A DNA stretch of 64,000 bases from CAYLLT01 sp964384465. Lineage in GTDB: Bacteria; Planctomycetota; Phycisphaerae; UBA1845; PWPN01. The stretch lies in the NCBI GenBank assembly GCA_964384465.1, contig CAYLLT010000006.1, forward strand, positions 1 through 64,000. Reading direction: 5' to 3'. The translations under genes were made by a program, and so were the position numbers. Position 1 is the first letter of the stretch. Every line of letters begins with the position of its first letter. Below are positions 54,280-63,967 of the stretch, piece by piece. The notes beneath the pieces are model-generated. The model saw nothing but the letters and a program-made list of their open reading frames with translations. It was not told the origin of the DNA and did no database searches.

Positions 54280-54505
54280 CCGCGCTTTCGACCCAAAGAA
54301 CGCGGGTCACTCGACGAGATATATCGGGTCGCCCGAAAGTATTGTCACGCCCGGGTACACCATCCGTGGTCTTCACAAGTCAATAATGCATGGGTCGCTG
54401 ATATCATTGGACCAGTTTGCGGTCAAAGGTGCCCAAGCGCATGATTACGTGGCCGCGGCCCCAATTCTACCCGGCACGAGGGCTACGGTGTCGCTGCTAC
54501 GATGA
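54280..54505 (+). pseudogene. C-terminal fragment of an unidentified protein
   Basis: A frame ending at 54503-54505 reads TRAFDPKNAGHSTRYIGSPE, TPGYTIRGLHKSIMHGSLIS and LDQFAVKGAQAHDYVAAAPI. It reads as protein-like but has no start and no family I recognise. It may be the tail of another decayed EPS gene. Confidence 0.3.
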
Positions 54506-54601
54506 GTGGCGTAGGAGCATGGGCCTTCCATAATGGTTGCGGCAGATGACGATCTGTTTCAGCAGGCGAACATTTTGCGTGGCGCATGAACCAGCGGCTG
54601 T

Positions 54602-55924
54602 ATGAGCATACCCAGAGTGCTTTTAATCGCCGAGGCATGCAACCCTGAGTGGACGAGCGTGCCATTGGTGGGGTGGTCGCATGCGAGGGCGATTGCGGAA
54701 TTGACCGACGCGCACTTGGTGACGCAGGTGCGAAACCGCGAATCGATCCTGCGGGCAGGGTTGGTGGAGGGGCGGGATTTCACGGCGATTGACTCGCAAG
54801 CGGTGGCGAAGTGGGTGTACCGCTTGGCCATGCTGTTGCGGGGCGGCGGAGGCAAGGGCTGGACGATCAGTACGGCGCTGTCGAGCTTGTCGTACTACTA
54901 CTTCGAGTATCTGGTTTGGGAGCGATTCGGCCGGCGCATTAGCGACGGTGAGTTCGACATCGTGCATCGATTGGCCCCGCTGAGCCCGACGATTCCCAGC
55001 CTGCTTGCCAGCCATTGCCGGCAAGCGGACGTGCCGTTCGTTCTGGGCCCGCTCAATGGCGGAGTGCCTTGGCCCAAAGGGTTCGACGGCGCCCGGCGCG
55101 AAGAACGCGAATGGCTGTCGTACGTACGGCCGATCTACACTTTACTGCCGGGATACCGTTCAACGCGACGTGATGCGGCAGCAATTCTGATCGCGTCGCA
55201 CGACACATGGCGGCAGATGCCGCGCGAGTATCGCCCAAAGTGCTTTTATCTGCCGGAGAACGGCATCGACCCGGCCCGTTTTGCGCTACGGCGGCAGCGC
55301 CAGGCAACCAAGCCGATCCGGGTGATCTTCATCGGCCGGCTGGTGCCCTACAAGGGGGCGGACATGCTGATCGAGGCGGCGGCGCCTCTGGTGCGGTCGG
55401 GCGCGATGATCGTCGATGTTCTTGGCGACGGTCCGCAAATGGAACAACTCAGGTTGCTTGTGGCACGTGAAGGGATCGAGTCCGGAGTGAGGCTGCGCGG
55501 CTGGGTGGCACACCAGCAGTTGCAGCATTACTTGGCCGAGGCGGATGTGCTGGGATTCCCCAGCATTCGCGAGTTCGGCGGCGGCGTCGTCTTGGAGGCC
55601 ATGGCGATGGGTGTCGTGCCAGTGGTCGTCAACTACGGAGGACCTGGCGAGCTGGTCAGCGACGATGTGGGTTACTTAGTTACCATCGGCCGTCGGGAGC
55701 AGATCGTGCTGGGGTTTCGGGATGTACTGGAGAAGTTGTGCTCCACGCCCACAGCAATAGAGGAGCGATCATTGCGGTGTATGCGACGTGTACAAGAACG
55801 ATTTACTTGGAAAGTCAAGGCCGCCGAGGTCATGAAGCTTTACCAGCGACTGCTCGCAGGGGAACTGTCATGTGGCGATTCCGCGGCTCACGCGGAAAGA
55901 TCGCATTGCTGCGAGCATCGGTGA
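54602..55924 (+). CDS. GT4-type glycosyltransferase
   Basis: This 440-residue GT-B protein starts at ATG 54602 (MSIPRVLLIAEACNPEWTSV). The acceptor domain includes FDIVHRLAPLSPTIPSLLAS and VPFVLGPLNGGVPWPKGF. The donor domain includes IFIGRLVPYKGADMLIEAAA, VDVLGDGPQMEQLRLLVARE, ADVLGFPSIREFGGGVVLEA (the E-x7-E) and MGVVPVVVNYGGPGELVSDD. Retaining GT4 enzymes add sugars to lipid-linked repeat units in the cytoplasm. It begins a run of tightly spaced genes. Confidence 0.9.
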   Translation: MSIPRVLLIAEACNPEWTSVPLVGWSHARAIAELTDAHLVTQVRNRESILRAGLVEGRDFTAIDSQAVAKWVYRLAMLLRGGGGKGWTISTALSSLSYYYFEYLVWERFGRRISDGEFDIVHRLAPLSPTIPSLLASHCRQADVPFVLGPLNGGVPWPKGFDGARREEREWLSYVRPIYTLLPGYRSTRRDAAAILIASHDTWRQMPREYRPKCFYLPENGIDPARFALRRQRQATKPIRVIFIGRLVPYKGADMLIEAAAPLVRSGAMIVDVLGDGPQMEQLRLLVAREGIESGVRLRGWVAHQQLQHYLAEADVLGFPSIREFGGGVVLEAMAMGVVPVVVNYGGPGELVSDDVGYLVTIGRREQIVLGFRDVLEKLCSTPTAIEERSLRCMRRVQERFTWKVKAAEVMKLYQRLLAGELSCGDSAAHAERSHCCEHR

Positions 55925-55946
55925 ACACCAGCGGGAATCGGTTTAG

Positions 55947-57089
55947 ATGGCGGTAAGCTTCAAGCGGCAACTTGCCCGTCGGATAATCCGAGGCATCCTG
56001 CGTCCGATGCTGCGGTGGCAGCCACTGGATGCTCCAGTGTATGGCTATTCGATCATTCTCGGCGTGCCCTGGGGCCTGCGGCACCTGTTGCCGGTGAACC
56101 TGCGGTTCGTCGCGCGCACTGATCTGACTGACTTGGTGAAGCTGTACATCGTGTTCGACCGCACGCAACGGCCCGGCGCCGAGGATTTGATCCGGGATGT
56201 GCATCAGTCGTTTGCACAGTTGCCGATTGAGTTCCTGTTTCATCCCCCGGTCGCGGGAAAGATCGTGGAGCGGATCAATGTCTCCACGTATTACAACTCG
56301 ATGAACTGCGTCACCGCCCTATCGCAGTGCCGGACGAAGTATGCATTGTTGCACGATTTCGACCTGTACCCGCTGGAGCCGGGTTATTTCCGCGAGGTCG
56401 TCCAAGCGATGCAACAGCGGGGGCTGCGGTTTTGCGGGTTGGAGTATACGCTGTTCGACGGGCTCACTGAGGAAGACCGCTTGATTGGCACGTGGTGCCT
56501 CGGCATGGACGTGGAGTGGCTCCGAGCCAACCACCGGCCGATCGATTGCTTTCAGCGTATCGCCCGGCTGGATGGACGGCTGATCCAGTTGGACCCATTC
56601 TCGTACTTGCAGACGAAGACGTCTGAACGGGACTTGGTGAAAACGTTGGATGGGCGTGCCTGCTGTCACGTGGGGAACCTGTGCGGGACCTACATTCGCT
56701 ACAAGACTGGCCGGAAGCCCGATTTCGTTTGGCGGTTACATTACCTCTGGTATCTGGAGAGCTTGTCTGGATACGATGATCGCCTGTCGGAGGTCATGGA
56801 GGCGATGCAACGGGCCACGTCGGGAAACTTGCGGCTGGGGCCATTCGAAACCGATTTTTCGCGGACCCATGTGGGGTGCGCCAACGTGCTGCGGGAAAAA
56901 CTGGAGCAGATGGAGAAAGCATTGTTCGGGGGTGTCCGGCCCGAGGTGCATGCCTACCTTGATGCCTTCGCCGAGTTTTTGAAGCGGTGCGGGGACCGGA
57001 CGCCGCTGCATCAGGACGTCAAGCTTCCCAGGGCGGACGTCGGCCGCAACCAAGATATGCTCGCATTTCGCGTGCGTGTGTCGCCGTAA
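55947..57089 (+). CDS. GT-A-type glycosyltransferase-like protein
   Basis: This 380-residue protein shows a GT-A-like order: VYGYSIILGVPWGLRHLLPV, then VSTYYNSMNCVTALSQCRTK, and LLHDFDLYPLEPG, where DFD is a candidate DxD metal site. Further on is LDPFSYLQTKTSERDLVKTL. I do not recognise the exact family. It lies 22 bases after a GT4 gene. Sugar transfer in EPS assembly is inferred from the DxD and context. Confidence 0.6.
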   Translation: MAVSFKRQLARRIIRGILRPMLRWQPLDAPVYGYSIILGVPWGLRHLLPVNLRFVARTDLTDLVKLYIVFDRTQRPGAEDLIRDVHQSFAQLPIEFLFHPPVAGKIVERINVSTYYNSMNCVTALSQCRTKYALLHDFDLYPLEPGYFREVVQAMQQRGLRFCGLEYTLFDGLTEEDRLIGTWCLGMDVEWLRANHRPIDCFQRIARLDGRLIQLDPFSYLQTKTSERDLVKTLDGRACCHVGNLCGTYIRYKTGRKPDFVWRLHYLWYLESLSGYDDRLSEVMEAMQRATSGNLRLGPFETDFSRTHVGCANVLREKLEQMEKALFGGVRPEVHAYLDAFAEFLKRCGDRTPLHQDVKLPRADVGRNQDMLAFRVRVSP

Positions 57090-57144
57090 GATGTCAACTG
57101 ATGAAGTCTCCGGCGGGCGTAGTGAGGCATACCGGTGGCGGCAC

Positions 57145-58179
57145 ATGAAGGTAACAGTTGTAGCGGCTGCAGAACTGGGCCTCGAGCAGCAGTCGTGTTG
57201 GACGAGGATTCAGCGCCTGGATCCCGCCTTGGCCGGTCCATTCTTCTGCGTGGAGTTCACGTTAGCGACAGCATCGGTGCGTCGCGATGTGTGCGTTGGA
57301 ATCCTGGAGCGTGACCGGCAGACAGTCGGGTTCTTCCCATTCCAGCGCGCATGGCCCCGTGTCGGCAGGCCGGTGGCTGATTTGGTGTCCGATTACCATG
57401 GTGTGGTCTCAACACCGGGAACGGCGTGGCGGGCCGATCAACTGCTCCGGGCCTGTCGCCTTTCCGGGTACGAGTTCAACCATCTGCTTGCCTCGCAGGA
57501 ACCATTTCAGCCATATCACCAGCGGCAGGCACCCTCGCCAATCATTGATCTATCTGCCGGATACGAATCATATCGGAAGGAGCGGCGGGAGGCCGGTTCG
57601 GAGCAACTCAAGAAGCTTGAGGGGCTTGCTCGAAAAATGGAGTATGAGGTTGGGCCGTTGCGGATGGAGCCGCATGTGGCCGACCCCGCAATGCTCAACA
57701 AGGTGATCGGCCTGAAGACAGGGCATTACGTACGCAAGGGCTACAAGAACGTGCTCAGCGTTACCTGGGTCCGCCGGTTGGTCGAGCGGTTGCACGCGAC
57801 GCAGGGCTCTGGATTTGCGGGGATGCTGTCGGTCCTGTATGCCGGCGATCGTTTTGTCGCAGCGCACATGGGGCTGCGATCGAAAACGGTCTGGCACTAC
57901 TGGTTTCCCACCTATGACGAAGAGTTCACTCGGTATTCGCCGGGGCTGATCCTGCTGATGCGCATGGCACAGTGTGCTCCGGAACTGGGCATTACGACGA
58001 TCGACTTGGGCAAGGGGGACGGTGGCTACAAGCGCCGGTTCATGAACGGGAGCATCATGGTGGCCGAGGGGCAGGTTTATATGAGTCCGCTGGCTGGCGC
58101 TGTGCGTCAAACCGGACGTCGGGTTCGGAGGCTGCTGGGGCGAATGTCAACCTGGCGTCCCACCTCTTTCGGGTTGTGA
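57145..58179 (+). CDS. GNAT/CelD-FemAB-like acetyltransferase-type protein
   Basis: This 344-residue protein is best started at ATG 57145 (MKVTVVAAAELGLEQQSCWT); in-frame starts at 57076 and 57091 give extra non-matching residues. The layout matches the CelD/BcsL group: DPALAGPFFCVEFTLATASV, then PSPIIDLSAGYESYRKERRE, then CoA-fold-like VLYAGDRFVAAHMGLRSKTV and HYWFPTYDEEFTRYSPGLIL. The group is common in cellulose and EPS loci and may transfer an acyl or amino acid group to the polymer or its precursor. The exact reaction is unknown. Confidence 0.75.
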   Translation: MKVTVVAAAELGLEQQSCWTRIQRLDPALAGPFFCVEFTLATASVRRDVCVGILERDRQTVGFFPFQRAWPRVGRPVADLVSDYHGVVSTPGTAWRADQLLRACRLSGYEFNHLLASQEPFQPYHQRQAPSPIIDLSAGYESYRKERREAGSEQLKKLEGLARKMEYEVGPLRMEPHVADPAMLNKVIGLKTGHYVRKGYKNVLSVTWVRRLVERLHATQGSGFAGMLSVLYAGDRFVAAHMGLRSKTVWHYWFPTYDEEFTRYSPGLILLMRMAQCAPELGITTIDLGKGDGGYKRRFMNGSIMVAEGQVYMSPLAGAVRQTGRRVRRLLGRMSTWRPTSFGL

Positions 58180-58199
58180 ATGTTGTCGCGGAGCTGTTG

Positions 58200-59402
58200 A
58201 TGAGTGCTGCTACTGCCATTGGCATAGACCGATGCCACGAGTTATCGCGCCAAGCAGGCAGCAACTCTCCCGCCGTAGCTCAGGTCATCGGAGCATTCGG
58301 CGGTGGTGGCGCGCAGCGGGTGGCGTACAACCTGGGGTTGGGGCTACGGTCGCTGGGTGTGGAATGCATCGGGATCGCCGTTCGCCGAGCCGGGGATTAT
58401 GCCGAAGATCGCTCGCTGCCGGTGGTAAGCTTGGATGCCGGCGACAGGGGGGTGTGGAAGATGTTGCGGGCGATGTGGCGGCTACGGCGGCTCATCCGGC
58501 TGCGACGGATCGATTTGATTCACATGCATGGGTCGACGTCACTACCGCTCTGTGCGTTGGCGATGCTGGGGATGCGGCGGCGGCCGAGGATGTGGTTCAC
58601 TTGGCATGATTCGGGCCTGGTGGTGGGGCGGGGCTGGCGCTGGCGACTGATGGGTTGGGCGCTGAACCAGTGCGAAAGGGTGTTCGGCGACTCGCGGCAG
58701 ATCGTCGAGAAGCTGCAAGTTCTTCCCGGCCTGGCTGGACGCCTGGAAGTCTTCCCGAATGGCGTGCCGGAGATGCCCGAGCGCCTGCCCGACGATGGGC
58801 GCGAACCGGTGATCCTGTGGATGGCACGCTTCGTGTCGGGGAAGAACCCCCAGATCTTGATCCGAGCTGCAGCCAAGCTGCGGGATGAGGGGCTGAGGTT
58901 CCGCGTTGTGATGGCTGGCATGTCCTATCCCAGCGGGTATCCGTTCTTCGACGAATGCAAAGGCTTGGTGAAGCAACTTGGCTTGGAACAGATAATCTCC
59001 TTCCCCGGCTGGGTGGAGGAAACGACGTCGCTGATCAGGTCGGCCGCGATCGGTGTGCAGACCTCGCATTCCGAAGGCCTGAGCTTGACACTGCTGGAGC
59101 AGATGATGAGCGGCTTAGCTGTCGTCGCCACTGATGTGGGGGATACGGCAACTGCCGTGGAGCATGAAAAGACCGGATTGCTCATCCCGCCTGGCGATGA
59201 GTCGTCGCTGCATGCAGCACTCAAACGGCTGCTGATGGATCGAGAGTTGCGGAGTCAGTTTGGGGTTGCCGCTCGTAGTAAGGCTCTGGCTGCGTTCAGC
59301 GTTCAGGCCATGGCGCGCCGTGTGGTGGCGGGCTGCTTCCCGAGCGCTGGCGCCGGTCAGTGGTCGGTCTCTATGGCCTGCGGACCGGAGTGCTCTGTAT
59401 GA
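58200..59402 (+). CDS. GT4-type glycosyltransferase
   Basis: This 400-residue protein starts at ATG 58200 after ggag; the long frame upstream belongs under the previous gene. It carries a glycine-rich N-terminus (VIGAFGGGGAQRVAYNLGLG). The donor domain has ILWMARFVSGKNPQILIRAA, ISFPGWVEETTSLIRSAAIG, TSHSEGLSLTLLEQMMSGLA (the E-x7-E), and VVATDVGDTATAVEHEKTGL. It overlaps the next gene by ATGA. It adds a sugar to the EPS repeat unit; donor and linkage are unknown. Confidence 0.88.
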   Translation: MSAATAIGIDRCHELSRQAGSNSPAVAQVIGAFGGGGAQRVAYNLGLGLRSLGVECIGIAVRRAGDYAEDRSLPVVSLDAGDRGVWKMLRAMWRLRRLIRLRRIDLIHMHGSTSLPLCALAMLGMRRRPRMWFTWHDSGLVVGRGWRWRLMGWALNQCERVFGDSRQIVEKLQVLPGLAGRLEVFPNGVPEMPERLPDDGREPVILWMARFVSGKNPQILIRAAAKLRDEGLRFRVVMAGMSYPSGYPFFDECKGLVKQLGLEQIISFPGWVEETTSLIRSAAIGVQTSHSEGLSLTLLEQMMSGLAVVATDVGDTATAVEHEKTGLLIPPGDESSLHAALKRLLMDRELRSQFGVAARSKALAAFSVQAMARRVVAGCFPSAGAGQWSVSMACGPECSV

Positions 59403-60052
59403 GTGTGCGACCTCCACTGCCGTTGCGGTCCAGAATCGCCAGACAGATAAAGAATTGGCCGGGCGGCAGAGGGATTGTTAATGTAGCTCGCTCCTTCTTT
59501 GGCAACGGCGATCCGGGTGACCAATGGCAACGGATGGTCATGAACCGCGAGACGCGCAAGCTGATCGACGGGTTGGGACCACAGCGTCTGAAAGCTCTGG
59601 AGATTTCGGGCAGCAGTTGGAGCGGTGAAGGGTACTTCAGGGAATACCGGAGCGTCTCATACCCGGAATACGACGTGTGCGAAGGGCCGCTGGAGGAAAC
59701 TTTCGACATTGTTATTGCCGAGCAAGTGTTTGAACATTTGCTGTGGCCTTACCGGGCCGGTCGCCACGTCTATCAAATGCTTCGCCCGGGCGGCTGGTTT
59801 CTGGTCTCAACGCCCTTCCTCATCAAAGTTCACCTGTGTCCTCACGACTGTACCCGTTGGACCGAGACCGGCATCCGGTACTTCCTAGCCGAGTGTGGGT
59901 TTCCGCTGGCACGGGTCCGCTCGCACTCATGGGGCAATAGAACCTGCGTGAAGGCTAACTTTCCGCGCTGGCCGATATATCAGGCATGGCGGCATGCTTT
60001 GCGGAACGATCCCGAATTCCCGGTCCAAGTCTGGGCTTTGGCACAAAAGTGA
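59399..60052 (+). CDS. Class I SAM-dependent methyltransferase
   Basis: This 217-residue protein starts at ATG 59399, overlapping the previous stop (ATGA). The SAM-binding region reads LKALEISGSSWSGEGYF (motif I-like). Then comes FDIVIAEQVFEHLLWPYRAG with the typical E-Q-V-F-E-H, and MLRPGGWFLVSTPFLIKVHL. CPHDCTRWTETGIRYFLAEC completes the type found in sugar and lipid methylation. It probably methylates an EPS sugar. Its stop overlaps the next GTG start. Confidence 0.88.
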   Translation: MSVRPPLPLRSRIARQIKNWPGGRGIVNVARSFFGNGDPGDQWQRMVMNRETRKLIDGLGPQRLKALEISGSSWSGEGYFREYRSVSYPEYDVCEGPLEETFDIVIAEQVFEHLLWPYRAGRHVYQMLRPGGWFLVSTPFLIKVHLCPHDCTRWTETGIRYFLAECGFPLARVRSHSWGNRTCVKANFPRWPIYQAWRHALRNDPEFPVQVWALAQK

Positions 60053-62376
60053 CGCCATACACCCTGATACCGACCCATGCGCAACTGCGAACGGTTCAGC
60101 AGGAGCCTTTCTCCAAGGCAGAGTCGAGGCGCGATAAGCAATTGAGATATGTGAAGCTGGGTGCTGCCCACAGGGAGCGGGTAGCGCAAAGCATGGTGCT
60201 CGCAGGGCCGACGATACATCGAGCCATCGATCTGATCAGCGGGGATGGTTCGGATTCGTCGGGGTGGAAGCAGCCGGTGTACTTCGTGGCCCACGACCTC
60301 CGTCGACGCTGGCCCGAACTCGACGGTCCCGAGAGCTCTGTTCGACTGGACTCAGTACCCCCCGAGCGTCTGCATTTGATCGAAAACATCTGGATCGTTT
60401 CCACTTACCTTCGCCTGAAAGCGAAGGGGATGAACGTGCGGATTGAGGACCATCTTATTCCCGACAGCATCAACGTGTGCACCTCTGATCGGCTGATTCA
60501 ATCGCCAGGCAGCCACCGGGCGTTCATCGTGGCGGTGCAAGCGGATCGGCCATCGCTGGGATGGGGCGACTACACCTTGGTACAGAGCCCAGTTCAAGCG
60601 TCTAGGCGGAACACGTGTCTGATCGATCACTGGCCGCAGCCAGGTTTGGTTCCGCGCGATTGCTCGCGAGATAACTGCATACGTCGCATGGCGTACATGG
60701 GCTACCTCGGGAACTTGGCCCCAGGCTTCCGTAGAGAATCGTTCAGGAAAGAAATGAGGGCCCTAGGTGTGGAGTGGGTCGTTCGGGACCAACCTGCGGA
60801 CTGGCGCAACTTCGGTGATCTGGACCTCTGCCTCGCCGTGAGATACGGCGCACGGGCTTGGATACGAACGAAGCCTGCAACCAAGTTGGCCCATAGCTGG
60901 CTAGCGGGATGCCCGGCGTTGCTAGGCAACGAGCCGGCGTTTCGGTACTGGGGGAAGCCGGGGGAAGACTACTTCGAAGTCGCCGAGCCGGCCGATGCAG
61001 TGGAGGTTGTGAGGCGACTCGTAAACGAACCTGCGCTTTACCAGCAAGTCCGCGAGCGCGGGCTGGCCAAGGGACGCGAACATGATGAGGAGGCCGTTTG
61101 CCGGCAATGGATCGCCGTGCTTGCCGGGCCGATCGTCGAGCAGTTTCGTTCATGGCGCACGGATCGGCGGCACGTTGTGATGGCTAGAGCCGCTCGGCGG
61201 TCGATCGAGCGGGTGACGGTGCCGATGCGGCGGCGCGCATTCTACGCATGGGCCAAGGGTAGTGAGCGTCTGGCCGACTTCCGCCAAGCAAGGGAAACTC
61301 GTCTTGGTTCTGGGCAACCCGGCAAGGCGGGCAGGCTGGTCAGGTCGCGCATTGACAAGCTGTGCGCAGCGACAGGCGTTCTCCGCTGGCTTGAGTCGCG
61401 CGCCGCCGGCACTGTCAATGTGCTCATGTACCATCGGGTGTTGCCCATTGAGCAGTGCGAAAGCTACCCGTTGAGCAACCTGGTGGTGCCGGAGCCGCTC
61501 TTTGCTGAGCAGGTGGAGTGGCTCCGGCGTTCTTGTACGACTATGACGGTCGGCGAAGCGGTTGCGGAGCTAACCGCCGGGAGCCTGGGCAGCGAACGCA
61601 TCGTCTGTCTGAGTTTCGATGACGGCTACCGGGATAATTATGAGGTGGCCTCGCCAATCCTCGATGCCGCGGGCATTCGCGCCACGTTTTTCGTGACGGC
61701 GGGGTTGATCGGAACCGAGCAGGTTCTGTGGTTTGACCAAGCCATACTATGCTGGCAGCGGCGCTGTGGAACACGGCCCTGGCTTCAGGCACACGAAGCA
61801 TTGCTCGAGGCCGAGGATCTCCAGGGCAAATGCGCATCGCTGGACGGCTGGCTCGGCTGGCTCAAAGGCCTTACCGCGGCGGATCGCGGGGCTTTGTTGG
61901 ACCGCCTCAGCCAAGGCCCGAATGGACCATGTGATGATTCGTCCTATCAGTTGATGAGCGTGAACCAAGTGGTCGATCTTCAGCGGCGCGGACACGAAAT
62001 TGGATCGCACACCATGACGCATCCCATTTTGACCACGCTGGATGCAAATACCGCGCGGCAGGAGTTAGAGCAGTCGCGCCTGGTGCTGGAAGGATGGCTG
62101 GGTCAGCGCGTGGGTGGGTTCTGTTATCCGAACGGCTCGCATGACGATCGGGTGTGCGAAGCGGTACGCGCGGCCGGATACGCGTATGCCTGTACGACCG
62201 CTCGGGGTGCCAACAGAGTTGGTGCGGACCCTTTGCGGCTCACTCGACGGGCCATTTTCCCGGCGAGCTATTTCAGCTGCGATCGCAAGCGTATTGCGGC
62301 GTCGTTTCGGGCTGAGGTGTTTGGCCTGCACGACTGGCAAAGGGGGCTTATGAAGCTCCTGCATCGGCGGCGATAG
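60049..62376 (+). CDS. Glycosyltransferase-like domain fused to a NodB-type polysaccharide deacetylase
   Basis: This 775-residue protein is taken to start at GTG 60049, which forms a GTGA overlap with the preceding stop, the style of coupling in this operon; an ATG at 59986 is an alternative. Residues 50-370 look like a GT-B-type domain (VYFVAHDLRRRWPELDGPES, WVVRDQPADWRNFGDLDLCL, LAGCPALLGNEPAFRYWG). Residues 465-765 are a NodB deacetylase: VLMYHRVLPIEQ, the SFDDGYRDNY dyad (Asp524-Asp525), metal-site H654 and H658 in GSHTMTHPIL, and GFCYPNGSHDDRVC. Metal-dependent N-deacetylation of a sugar is expected, linked to a transferase. Confidence 0.8.
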   Translation: MTPYTLIPTHAQLRTVQQEPFSKAESRRDKQLRYVKLGAAHRERVAQSMVLAGPTIHRAIDLISGDGSDSSGWKQPVYFVAHDLRRRWPELDGPESSVRLDSVPPERLHLIENIWIVSTYLRLKAKGMNVRIEDHLIPDSINVCTSDRLIQSPGSHRAFIVAVQADRPSLGWGDYTLVQSPVQASRRNTCLIDHWPQPGLVPRDCSRDNCIRRMAYMGYLGNLAPGFRRESFRKEMRALGVEWVVRDQPADWRNFGDLDLCLAVRYGARAWIRTKPATKLAHSWLAGCPALLGNEPAFRYWGKPGEDYFEVAEPADAVEVVRRLVNEPALYQQVRERGLAKGREHDEEAVCRQWIAVLAGPIVEQFRSWRTDRRHVVMARAARRSIERVTVPMRRRAFYAWAKGSERLADFRQARETRLGSGQPGKAGRLVRSRIDKLCAATGVLRWLESRAAGTVNVLMYHRVLPIEQCESYPLSNLVVPEPLFAEQVEWLRRSCTTMTVGEAVAELTAGSLGSERIVCLSFDDGYRDNYEVASPILDAAGIRATFFVTAGLIGTEQVLWFDQAILCWQRRCGTRPWLQAHEALLEAEDLQGKCASLDGWLGWLKGLTAADRGALLDRLSQGPNGPCDDSSYQLMSVNQVVDLQRRGHEIGSHTMTHPILTTLDANTARQELEQSRLVLEGWLGQRVGGFCYPNGSHDDRVCEAVRAAGYAYACTTARGANRVGADPLRLTRRAIFPASYFSCDRKRIAASFRAEVFGLHDWQRGLMKLLHRRR

Positions 62377-62425
62377 GCTAAGGCTATGCTCTGCACCGGT
62401 TTTGCGAGGATGACTTCGATTGATC

Positions 62426-63967
62426 ATGACTGCTATTAGCACTGAATCTGTTGCCATACATGAACTGGAAGAGTCCAAGCCAATGCCGCCTTCGCTTGGC
62501 TCGTTACGCCAGCGAGCCACCCGTGCCTCGCTTTGGCTGGTGGCCAGCACGCCATTGAGCATGCCCGTCCCACTGGTGCGCAGCCTGATCCTCACGCGCC
62601 TGCTGTTCCCGGAGGCATTCGGCCTCATGGCACTGGTCGGCGTGGTCTTGCAGGGCTTGCAGATGTGCTCCGATGTCGGCATCGGCCCCAGCATTATCAA
62701 GAGCCAGGGCGGCGATGCCCCGCGATTCCTTCAGACGGCTTGGACGCTTCAGATCATTCGCGGTTTTGGCTTGTGGCTCATCTGCTGTGCCGTCGCCTGG
62801 CCCGCCTCGATCTTCTTCCGCGAGCCGATGCTGCTGGCCCTGTTGCCCGTGGCTGGACTGAACATCGTCATCACCGCCTTCAATACCACCGCTTGGGCAA
62901 CTCATGACCGGGCGATGAAGCGGGGTCGCATCACGATCATCGCCCACGCTGTTCAGTTAGCAAATCTTGGGGTTATGATCTTCGCCGCCTGGTGGCTACG
63001 CAGCGTCTGGGCGCTGGTCATCGGGGGGCTGTCCGGCAACCTGATCTCGCTCGTGCTGGGATACGCGTTTCTGCCGGGCATCCGGCACCGCCTCCGCTGG
63101 GATCAAACCGCGGCCCGTGAACTGATCCACTTCGGCAAGTGGGTCTTCATCTCGACTCTGCTGACCTTCTTCGCCATGCAGATGGACAAGTTGATGCTGG
63201 GCAAACTCATCTCGATGAGTCTGCTGGGTGTTTACAGCGTCGCACTGGTCCTGGCGAACCTGCCGAGGGAACTGCTGCAGCAGATTGCGTCACTCGTGCT
63301 GTTCCCTGCACTGGCGGAAAAGTTTCGCCAAGATCCGGCGCGAATGCACGAACGATTGGACCGTGTCCGCGGAACCATGCTTCGCATTGGGCTATTGCTC
63401 TGTTTGGGCGTGGTCGCGGTTGCCCCTGCCTTCTTCCACTATCTCTACGACCCGCGTTACGCGGACGCCAGTTGGATTGCTCAGTTGCTGGCCCTCTCTT
63501 CTTGGATGACCGTCCTAAATGTCACTACCGGATATGCCCTGCTCGCATTTGGCGACAGCAGGTCATTGGCACTAGGCAATCTCGCCAATGTGATGATAAC
63601 GGTTGTCGGAGCGATCGCCGGCTTCCATTTCTTTGGACTATCCGGCTTCATCATCGGCTACGCAGCGGGTACGGCGGCCGGCGAGCTCGTCCAGGGTTTG
63701 CGGATCCGGTGCTACGGGGTGGGTGTGCTTCGGCAGGACGTCGCTCTTACGATGATCGGCCTGGTCGCCGGTGGCGTGTATGTAGGAGCGGCGAAATGGT
63801 CAAATCCTGGCAGTGAAGGTCACGCGGTCTTGCCCGAGACGCTTTTAGCCTTGGGTATCTGGGCCGTTCTCGCGGCTTACCTGTTGCCCGCGGTCAAGCG
63901 CGAATTGGCTTCAAACCTGCGCCTGCCGTGGGTGGAGCGACTGCGACTCCCAGCGGATGCTGTATGA
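62426..63967 (+). CDS. Wzx-type polysaccharide flippase (MOP superfamily)
   Basis: This 513-residue polytopic protein starts at ATG 62426. It has about twelve to fourteen hydrophobic segments. Family-like stretches include LTRLLFPEAFGLMALVGVVL, DVGIGPSIIKSQ, ISTLLTFFAMQMDKLMLGKL and ALLAFGDSRSLALGNLANVM. It moves lipid-linked repeat units across the inner membrane. The four bases before its stop start the next gene (ATGA). Confidence 0.88.
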   Translation: MTAISTESVAIHELEESKPMPPSLGSLRQRATRASLWLVASTPLSMPVPLVRSLILTRLLFPEAFGLMALVGVVLQGLQMCSDVGIGPSIIKSQGGDAPRFLQTAWTLQIIRGFGLWLICCAVAWPASIFFREPMLLALLPVAGLNIVITAFNTTAWATHDRAMKRGRITIIAHAVQLANLGVMIFAAWWLRSVWALVIGGLSGNLISLVLGYAFLPGIRHRLRWDQTAARELIHFGKWVFISTLLTFFAMQMDKLMLGKLISMSLLGVYSVALVLANLPRELLQQIASLVLFPALAEKFRQDPARMHERLDRVRGTMLRIGLLLCLGVVAVAPAFFHYLYDPRYADASWIAQLLALSSWMTVLNVTTGYALLAFGDSRSLALGNLANVMITVVGAIAGFHFFGLSGFIIGYAAGTAAGELVQGLRIRCYGVGVLRQDVALTMIGLVAGGVYVGAAKWSNPGSEGHAVLPETLLALGIWAVLAAYLLPAVKRELASNLRLPWVERLRLPADAV

